The position numbers and the translations under genes were made by a program. A DNA stretch of 6,482 nt from Planctomycetia bacterium (GTDB lineage Bacteria; Planctomycetota; Phycisphaerae; Phycisphaerales; SM1A02): NCBI GenBank assembly GCA_005804005.1, contig SYPI01000038.1:1-6482 (forward strand), read 5' to 3'. The notes below the pieces were generated by a model. The model had not been told where the DNA came from. It saw only the letters and a program-made list of their open reading frames with translations, and searched no databases. Below, in pieces: positions 1 to 6,482 of the stretch (position 1 is its first letter; each line of letters opens with the position of its first letter).

Positions 1-64
1 GCGAAGGCGATCGGCAGAGTTACCGCTGGCATGGTTGAATCCGAACTAACCAGCGTAGCCGCTC
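1..64. other. Unassigned left edge upstream of arfB
   Basis: This stretch is too short to name a gene. Two forward frames stop inside it (TGA at 36-38 and TAA at 47-49), so it may carry the last codons of an upstream forward gene. On the reverse strand an ATG at 32-30 opens a frame beginning MPAVTLPIAF that runs off the left edge, so a divergent gene starting there is equally possible. No clear Shine-Dalgarno or promoter decides between these. The third forward frame is open from base 1 through 273 but reads as arginine- and proline-rich shadow of the next gene. Confidence 0.3.
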
Positions 65-526
65 ATGTCGCCGATGCCACACAATCGCCCGCCCGCCCGT
101 CCAGATGGCGCCCTCAGCCTCGCCGGCGGCGCTTGGGTTCACCCCAGTTCAATCACTTGGTCGTTCAGTGGTTCGAGCGGCCCGGGCGGACAGCATGTGA
201 ACAAGACCCAGACGCGCGCCACGCTGGTGGTGGCAGTGATGGACATCGGTGGGCTGGGTGGGCGCGCTCATGATCGCTTGCGCGACCTGGCTCACGCCCA
301 CCTGTGCGCCGACGACACTCTGCACTTCCATAGTGACGAGAACCGCTCGCAGAAGCGCAACAAGGACGCCTGTCTCGAGCGACTCACTGATTTGGTACTG
401 CAAGCGGCTCGTCCGCCCCGCCCGCGGCGCAAGACCAAGCGAACTCGTTCATCGGTCGAACGACGGCTGGAGGCCAAGCACCACCAAGGTGAACTCAAGG
501 TGCGACGGCGCAAACCGGCCGACTAG
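65..526 (+). CDS. arfB: ArfB/YaeJ-type peptidyl-tRNA hydrolase (ribosome rescue factor)
   Basis: This encodes a 153-residue stand-alone class-I release-factor-like protein. In the family, the GGQ domain enters the peptidyl-transferase centre of ribosomes stalled on mRNAs without a stop codon and hydrolyses the peptidyl-tRNA, while a basic C-terminal tail sits in the empty mRNA channel. Seen here: the catalytic GGQ at residues 41-43, inside SSGPGGQHVNKTQT, with GGQHVNKT matching my recollection of E. coli ArfB exactly; the RSQKRNK segment around 94-100; and a lysine/arginine-rich tail (about 118-151) containing RRKTKRTRSS and VERRLEAK, very like the ArfB tail. There is no codon-recognition domain, so it is not RF1 or RF2. 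The family is usually about 140 residues, so it looks intact. The residue before SSGPGGQ is glycine where many homologues have arginine. Start: ATG at 65, with a second in-frame ATG at 74; neither has a strong Shine-Dalgarno. It overlaps the convergent amidase gene by 4 bp. Confidence 0.9.
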   Translation: MSPMPHNRPPARPDGALSLAGGAWVHPSSITWSFSGSSGPGGQHVNKTQTRATLVVAVMDIGGLGGRAHDRLRDLAHAHLCADDTLHFHSDENRSQKRNKDACLERLTDLVLQAARPPRPRRKTKRTRSSVERRLEAKHHQGELKVRRRKPAD

Positions 527-1248
527 GCGAACTGGCGCTTCGAGCGCGCCGTGACCACAAACTTCTGCAGATTCTTCCCCGGGCAAGCGGTCTTGGCGCC
601 GACCCACTCGCGGTGAGTCTTGATGCGCGTGGCGGGAATCTTGTAGAGGCGCATCACCACTTCGATGTGGCGTTCGAGGGCCTTCAACTGAGCATCGCTG
701 GGCGACTGCACTTCGAAGTTCCCCAGACAGACAATGCCGATGTTGCCCTCGTTGTGGTCCTTCACATGGGCCCCCTGCCACTTCAGCGCCCGCCCTTCCC
801 AGATGCGCCCGGAACGGTCGATGATGAAGTGGTAGCCGATGTCTCCCCAGCCCTTGCCGCGATGTCCGTTGCGGATCAACTCGATGCGCGAGGCGGTCAG
901 GGCCATGTCGCTGGTGGTGAACGGCGTCATCCCATCATGGTGGATGGTGATCCACTTCACCGGCACCATTGGATTCATCAGTTTGGCGACCGGCTCGCCG
1001 TGCGACCAGCGCGCGCGGGCTACGGTGCCGGGGAACGGCGGCGCGGGCGCCACGGTGGGCTTGGGTGGGTTCACCGGAGCGAGGGCTGTTTTCGCGTTGC
1101 TGTTACCCGTACCGGTGTTGGTTGGCGCGGCGCAACTGGCTAGAGCCAGCGCACTCAGCGCCACGAACGCCCGCCGACCAAGCCCGGTCGAGGAACCGTC
1201 CACCGGCTGGTCCAGAGATTCACTAACTGGATTCATTCGGGTGTCCAT
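523..1248 (-). CDS. N-acetylmuramoyl-L-alanine amidase (amidase_2/PGRP fold), predicted Tat lipoprotein
   Basis: Predicted zinc amidase that cleaves the bond between MurNAc and L-alanine in peptidoglycan, acting outside the cytoplasmic membrane. Counting from the ATG at 1248 (241 residues), the N-terminus has twin arginines at 25-26 (GRRAFVAL), a hydrophobic stretch and a lipobox LASC with Cys39. A proline-rich linker to about residue 90 follows. The catalytic domain spans about 96-232: IHHDG with first zinc ligand His103, GYHFIIDRSG with Tyr139 (the T7 lysozyme Tyr46 position), HNEGNIGIVCLGNF, THREW with His212, and TACPG with Cys222. The His/His/Cys ligand set is that of active T7-lysozyme/PGRP amidases, and Thr220 sits where T7 has its catalytic lysine, as I recall for several PGRPs. 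Start is uncertain: ATGs at 1284 (GGAG 11 nt upstream), 1248 and 1236 are all in frame, and I chose 1248 as a compromise giving a normal signal peptide. It is convergent with arfB and divergent from gyrB. Its substrate and physiological role (turnover or recycling) are not shown. Confidence 0.88.
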   Translation of the reverse strand: MDTRMNPVSESLDQPVDGSSTGLGRRAFVALSALALASCAAPTNTGTGNSNAKTALAPVNPPKPTVAPAPPFPGTVARARWSHGEPVAKLMNPMVPVKWITIHHDGMTPFTTSDMALTASRIELIRNGHRGKGWGDIGYHFIIDRSGRIWEGRALKWQGAHVKDHNEGNIGIVCLGNFEVQSPSDAQLKALERHIEVVMRLYKIPATRIKTHREWVGAKTACPGKNLQKFVVTARSKRQFA

Positions 1249-1353
1249 CCGTGGGGGAGTGCAGTCACCTGCTATCGGCCGCATCCAATGCGAGGCTCCA
1301 TATTACGGCTCGGCGCGCGGGGTTCATCGGCTCATCAGAGACGATTCTCGCAG

Positions 1354-1365
1354 CCGAAAGTTCGG
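1354..1365. repeat. Short perfect dyad CCGAA-AG-TTCGG
   Basis: Five-base arms CCGAA and TTCGG are separated by two bases, in the spacer between the divergent amidase and gyrB genes. It could be a small operator for either gene or a chance event. It does not match a regulator site that I recognise. Confidence 0.25.
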
Positions 1366-1381
1366 TCATTTTGAGTGCCGA

Positions 1382-1440
1382 GAAAGCGGCCTCAGAGGGG
1401 CAGAAAATGGCCTTCGCGGCTAGAATGAGGAGCCGCTTTC
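1382..1440. repeat. Inverted repeat in the gyrB leader (9-bp arms)
   Basis: GAAAGCGGC at 1382-1390 is the exact reverse complement of GCCGCTTTC at 1432-1440. Three further pairs (CTC 1391-1393 with GAG 1428-1430) can form after a 2-nt bulge. The loop encloses the best Shine-Dalgarno in the region (AGAGGGG, 1394-1400) and the alternative gyrB ATG at 1407. In RNA this would be a long-loop stem just upstream of the preferred ATG at 1458. The repeat is seen directly; any regulatory role is inferred. Confidence 0.45.
1421..1426 (+). promoter_or_regulatory. Possible -10 hexamer for gyrB (TAGAAT)
   Basis: TAGAAT matches the TATAAT consensus at five of six positions and would place transcription start near 1433, about 25 nt before the ATG at 1458. 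No convincing -35 lies 16-18 nt upstream. If real, it would exclude the alternative start at 1407. Otherwise the 209-bp spacer 1249-1457 shows only the dyad at 1354-1365, the inverted repeat at 1382-1440 and no other recognisable site. Confidence 0.2.
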
Positions 1441-1457
1441 CGGGCCTCTTGAAACCC

Positions 1458-3971
1458 ATGTCTGAACCACTCGCGCCCCCTTCCGAACCTGAGACTCTGA
1501 CCAGTTACACCTCAGAGGACATTCAGGTTCTCGAGGGGCTCGAGGCGATCCGCAAGCGCCCCGGCATGTATGTCGGCGGCACTGGGCTGAACGCCCTGCA
1601 CCATCTGGTTTACGAGTGCGTTGACAACGCCATCGATGAAGTGATGGCCGGGTTCGCCACCCAAGTGGTGGTGCGCATCGGCGTGGATGGCTCCTGCACG
1701 GTAATCGACGACGGCCGCGGCATGCCGGTCGACCCGATGAAGCACGAGAATCCCAAGATCAACGGCCGCCCGGCGGTCGAGGTGATCCTCACCGAGATCC
1801 ACGCTGGCGGCAAGTTCGACAACAACGCCTACAAGGTCTCCGGTGGCTTGCACGGCGTCGGTGTGAAGTGTGTCAACGCTCTGGCGGAGTGGACCGAGGT
1901 GGAGGTCCACAAGGACAGCAAGGCCTGGGTCATCGCCTTCGAACGCGGCAAGGTCTCCCGGCCGCTGCATGAAGTCTCTGGCTCGAGCCGCAAGAACGGC
2001 ACGCGCATCAGCTTCTTGCCCGATGCCGAGATCTTCCCCGACACCGGCTTCGTCTTTGAAACCCTGCAGGGTCGGCTGCGCGAGCTGGCCTTCCTCAATC
2101 CCGGCGTTTCTATCCGCTTGATCGACGAGCGGGTCGATGCCAAGGGCCGCCGCCGCGAGGAGACCTTCTGCGATTCCGATGGCATCGCCGCTTATGTGAA
2201 GCACCTGAACTCCGGCAAGGCATTGATGAGCCCCTGCGTGTCAGTGCGCCGAGAAGACACCGCCAAAGGCATGCGCGCCGAGATCGCTATGCAATACACC
2301 GACGCCACCAGCGAGAACCTGCTGGCCTTCGGCAACAACATTCGCAATCCAGATGGCGGCACGCACCTCACTGGGTTCAAGAACGCCCTCACGCGAGTCA
2401 TCAACGCCTACGCACGGCGTAAGGATCTCATCCGTGATCTGGTCCCCACTGGCGAAGACTTGCGGGAAGGGCTCACCGCGGTCATCTCGGTCAAGTTGCC
2501 CAACCCGCAGTTCAACAACCAGACCAAAGAGAAGCTGCTCAACGAAGAGGTCGAAGGCTTCGTTGGCGCGGCCCTCTCTGATGAACTGGCCGCTTGGCTG
2601 GATGCCAACCCAAATGATGCCAAGCGCATCTGCCTGAAGGCCGTACTGGCGGCCGAAGCCCGCGAGGCGGCCCGCAAGGCCCGCGAACTAATCAAGCGCA
2701 AGAGCCAACTGGGCAGCAGCACTCTGCCGCACAAACTGGCCGACTGCTCCTCGACCGATGTGGAAGCAACCGAAATGTTCATCGTCGAGGGCGATTCGGC
2801 TGGCGGCAGCGCCAAGGGCGGCCGCGATCATGTTCATCAGGCAATTCTGCCACTGCGCGGCAAGCTGCTGAATGTCGAGAAGTGCCGCCTCGACAAGGTG
2901 CTGGCCTTCGAGGAAATTCAGACGCTGATTCAGGCCATGCAATGCGGCATTGGTGATGAACTGGACCCAGCCAAACTGCGCTACGGCCGAATCATCATCA
3001 TGACCGACGCCGATGTCGATGGCAGCCACATCCGCACTCTGCTGCTGACCTTCTTCTTCCGCCAGATGCGTGAACTGGTGCGCCAAGGCAAGATCTATGT
3101 CGCCCAGCCGCCGCTCTATCAGGTGATTCGCGGCAAGCGCAGCGAGTATGTACTCAACGATCGCCAAATGTCGGACACTCTGGCCGACATGGCGCTGCGA
3201 CATTCAACATTCGCCATCCGCGCCACCGACGGGGCCGTCGAGAAGACACTCACCGGCGACGAACTGCGCCGCCTGCTGAAGAACCTGCATCGTCTGGACG
3301 AACTGGTCACTGTCAGCCAGCGCCGCGGCATCGTTTTTCCGGCGCTGGTGGCATCGCGCTCGGGAGACCCGGAGAAGGGCAATCGCCTGCCCCGCTTCCA
3401 TGTGGTCTGGGGAGCAGGCAGCGTGCTGGCCTGGACAGAAGACGAAGCCCGCAACGCCGCTGCTAGTCGCGGCCTAGTGGTGGACGAGATGGCCGGTGGC
3501 AATGGCACCACCGCCTCGATTCGCGAACTGCACGAGAACGCCGAAATCGAACGGCTCATCGGCGTTCTGGCAAACAGCGGCGTGCAGATCGAAGATTGGG
3601 ACCGCGTACAGGGCGAGTCGGTCACCGGCGAGAAACTGCCCACCCGTTACGCGTGGGTGGTCGAACCAGAACGCGCTGGCGGCAAGGCTGAAATGGTGGA
3701 GGCCCCCAGCGTGCCGTCAATCCTGCGCAGTTTGCACGAGGTCGGCCGCTCCGGCATCGAGATCAAGCGCTTCAAGGGGTTGGGCGAAATGGACGCCGAG
3801 CAACTGTGGGAAACCACCATGGATCCAGCCCGCCGCACCCTGCTGCGCGTGTCGCTGACTGCGGCAGCCGAAGCCGATCAACTGTTCACCATCCTCATGG
3901 GCGAGGATGTCGAGCAGCGCCGGGCCTACATCGAACGCCACGCGCTCGATGTGAAGAACCTTGATGTCTAA
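1458..3971 (+). CDS. gyrB: DNA gyrase subunit B
   Basis: ATPase subunit of DNA gyrase (with GyrA, A2B2), which introduces negative supercoils. The 837-residue protein shows a GHKL ATPase with Glu53 and Asn57 ([10 protein letters not shown]), Asp84 in DDGRGMP, and the ATP lid GGLHGVG at 129-135; the transducer lysine loop QTK at 355-357; a TOPRIM domain with catalytic Glu444 in EGDSAGGSA and metal-binding DADVD at 517-521; and FKGLGEM at 772-778 followed by QLWETTMDP. About 200 residues separate PPLYQV (551-556) from FKGLGEM, an insertion at the same place as in E. coli GyrB (804 residues); short GyrBs of about 640 residues lack it. The C-terminal ending resembles E. coli GyrB rather than ParE. 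Start: I prefer ATG 1458 because MSEPLAPP... leads straight into the conserved [18 protein letters not shown], but it has no Shine-Dalgarno. ATG 1407 has AGAGGGG 6 nt upstream and would add 17 basic residues. The frame is open back to 1251. The stop overlaps that of convergent queC. gyrA, recF and dnaN are not adjacent. Confidence 0.97.
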   Translation: MSEPLAPPSEPETLTSYTSEDIQVLEGLEAIRKRPGMYVGGTGLNALHHLVYECVDNAIDEVMAGFATQVVVRIGVDGSCTVIDDGRGMPVDPMKHENPKINGRPAVEVILTEIHAGGKFDNNAYKVSGGLHGVGVKCVNALAEWTEVEVHKDSKAWVIAFERGKVSRPLHEVSGSSRKNGTRISFLPDAEIFPDTGFVFETLQGRLRELAFLNPGVSIRLIDERVDAKGRRREETFCDSDGIAAYVKHLNSGKALMSPCVSVRREDTAKGMRAEIAMQYTDATSENLLAFGNNIRNPDGGTHLTGFKNALTRVINAYARRKDLIRDLVPTGEDLREGLTAVISVKLPNPQFNNQTKEKLLNEEVEGFVGAALSDELAAWLDANPNDAKRICLKAVLAAEAREAARKARELIKRKSQLGSSTLPHKLADCSSTDVEATEMFIVEGDSAGGSAKGGRDHVHQAILPLRGKLLNVEKCRLDKVLAFEEIQTLIQAMQCGIGDELDPAKLRYGRIIIMTDADVDGSHIRTLLLTFFFRQMRELVRQGKIYVAQPPLYQVIRGKRSEYVLNDRQMSDTLADMALRHSTFAIRATDGAVEKTLTGDELRRLLKNLHRLDELVTVSQRRGIVFPALVASRSGDPEKGNRLPRFHVVWGAGSVLAWTEDEARNAAASRGLVVDEMAGGNGTTASIRELHENAEIERLIGVLANSGVQIEDWDRVQGESVTGEKLPTRYAWVVEPERAGGKAEMVEAPSVPSILRSLHEVGRSGIEIKRFKGLGEMDAEQLWETTMDPARRTLLRVSLTAAAEADQLFTILMGEDVEQRRAYIERHALDVKNLDV

Positions 3972-4630
3972 CTGACCACCGGGTCGGCCACCCCTGCGGC
4001 GGCGAATCCGAGCGCGCGCAGGCGGCATGCATCGCAGTGGCGACACGCACGGCCATCGGCACCCGGGTCGTAACAACTAGTGGTCAACCCGAAATCAACA
4101 CCCAGTTCGACGCCGCGGCGCACGATCTGCCCCTTGTCCATGCTCACCAGCGGCGCCACGATGCGGATCGGCCCGTGCGGCGATGGCTTAGTTCCCAGAT
4201 TCGCCGCCGCCTCGAACGCGGCAATGAAATCCCCGCGGCAATCCGGATACCCCGAGTAGTCGACCGCATTGACCCCGATGCCAATGGTGCGGCACTCTCG
4301 CGCCTCGGCCAGAGCCAGCGCGTAGGCCAAGAACACTGTGTTGCGGGCCGGGACATAGGTGATCGGAATCGTTCCATCCTCGCTGCGGTCTTTCGGAACC
4401 GGAATGTCGGCGGTCAGGGCGCTGGCCCCGATACACCGCATGTCGATTGTCTGCACAAGATGCTCCACCGCGCCAAGAGCCTTGGCGACACGCGCCGCAG
4501 CGGCCAGCTCTTGCCGATGCCGCTGCCCATAATCAAATGAGAGCGCAGTACAGGCGAATCCCTCATGGCGCAGATGGGCCAGCACCACTGCCGAATCCAT
4601 TCCGCCTGAGACGAGCACCACTGCGCGCAT
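3968..4630 (-). CDS. queC: 7-cyano-7-deazaguanine synthase QueC (preQ0 synthase)
   Basis: Converts 7-carboxy-7-deazaguanine to preQ0 using ATP and ammonia, in the cytoplasm. preQ0 feeds queuosine in tRNA and, in some bacteria, 7-deazaguanine modification of DNA. The 220-residue protein is of normal family length. It has the PP-loop ATP pyrophosphatase motif SGGMDS (8-13), [12 protein letters not shown] (31-42), the [18 protein letters not shown] block (92-109), [14 protein letters not shown] (119-132), and a C-terminal zinc site Cys186, Cys196, Cys199, Cys202 (SCYDPG...ACRHCDAC). The ATG at 4630 places the PP-loop right at the N-terminus, as expected. The frame stays open upstream to 5074, but that extension is antisense to the next gene and is not protein-like. 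No Shine-Dalgarno precedes the ATG. queD, queE, folE and tgt are not in the window, so it is impossible to say whether the product is for tRNA or DNA. Convergent with gyrB (4-bp overlap); divergent from the next gene, 35 bp away. Confidence 0.96.
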   Translation of the reverse strand: MRAVVLVSGGMDSAVVLAHLRHEGFACTALSFDYGQRHRQELAAAARVAKALGAVEHLVQTIDMRCIGASALTADIPVPKDRSEDGTIPITYVPARNTVFLAYALALAEARECRTIGIGVNAVDYSGYPDCRGDFIAAFEAAANLGTKPSPHGPIRIVAPLVSMDKGQIVRRGVELGVDFGLTTSCYDPGADGRACRHCDACRLRALGFAAAGVADPVVS

Positions 4631-4665
4631 GGCGGCAAGGTAGCGCGAACAACTAGTCTGCCACC

Positions 4666-6482
<1,817 letters not shown>

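Noticed and set aside
31..273. Overlapping forward 80-codon frame across the start of arfB
   Set aside because: It is Arg/Pro-rich and shadows arfB, whose frame carries the conserved GGQ domain.
1251..1406. Upstream extension of the gyrB frame
   Set aside because: The frame is open only for lack of stops. The translated residues are unlike GyrB, and the segment overlaps the divergent amidase start region and the spacer.
613..1423. Long forward frames (613-1143, 839-1423) opposite the amidase
   Set aside because: They are antisense shadows of a gene with clear catalytic motifs on the reverse strand, and they have no recognisable protein features.
1512..2204. Long reverse frame (230 codons) inside gyrB
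   Set aside because: Typical antisense shadow in GC-rich DNA; the forward frame encodes the conserved GyrB ATPase domain.

Overview
The window is GC-rich bacterial chromosome with compact, mostly housekeeping genes. It probably comes from a planctomycete, perhaps one of the Phycisphaerae or an uncultured relative. This rests on three things: the membrane protein at 4666-5541 opens with a CxxCxYNLRGL...CPxCG zinc ribbon, a motif I associate with planctomycete membrane proteins; the partial GroEL has a planctomycete-like [13 protein letters not shown] stretch; and GyrB is the long form with an insertion. The lineage is inferred from remembered family patterns, not from a database search.

Layout, left to right. 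Positions 1-64 are too short to assign. A 153-residue ArfB-type ribosome-rescue hydrolase (65-526, +) runs tail-to-tail into a peptidoglycan amidase with a Tat-like lipoprotein signal (523-1248, -). A roughly 0.2 kb spacer with inverted repeats then leads into gyrB (1458-3971, +; alternative start 1407). gyrB runs tail-to-tail into queC (3968-4630, -), the preQ0 synthase of the 7-deazaguanine pathway. Only 35 bp separate queC from a divergent gene for a six-helix zinc-ribbon membrane protein (4666-5541, +). A 238-bp non-coding interval follows. It holds a hairpin, a repeated 10-mer, a sigma-54-like promoter motif and a ribosome binding site. It leads into the 5' part of groEL (5780 to the end).

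The genes do not form one pathway: ribosome rescue, wall hydrolysis, DNA supercoiling, tRNA (or DNA) base modification and protein folding sit side by side, largely as single-gene units in alternating orientation. Both convergent pairs overlap by exactly 4 bp, with interlocking stop codons (CTAG and CTAA), so there is no room between them for an intergenic terminator.

I saw no mobile element, CRISPR array, tRNA, rRNA or clear sign of horizontal transfer, and no obvious new multi-gene system. The points most worth checking are the possible sigma-54 control of a groEL with no adjacent groES, the inverted repeat in the gyrB leader that encloses an alternative start, the two interlocking stop pairs, and the uncharacterised zinc-ribbon membrane protein.
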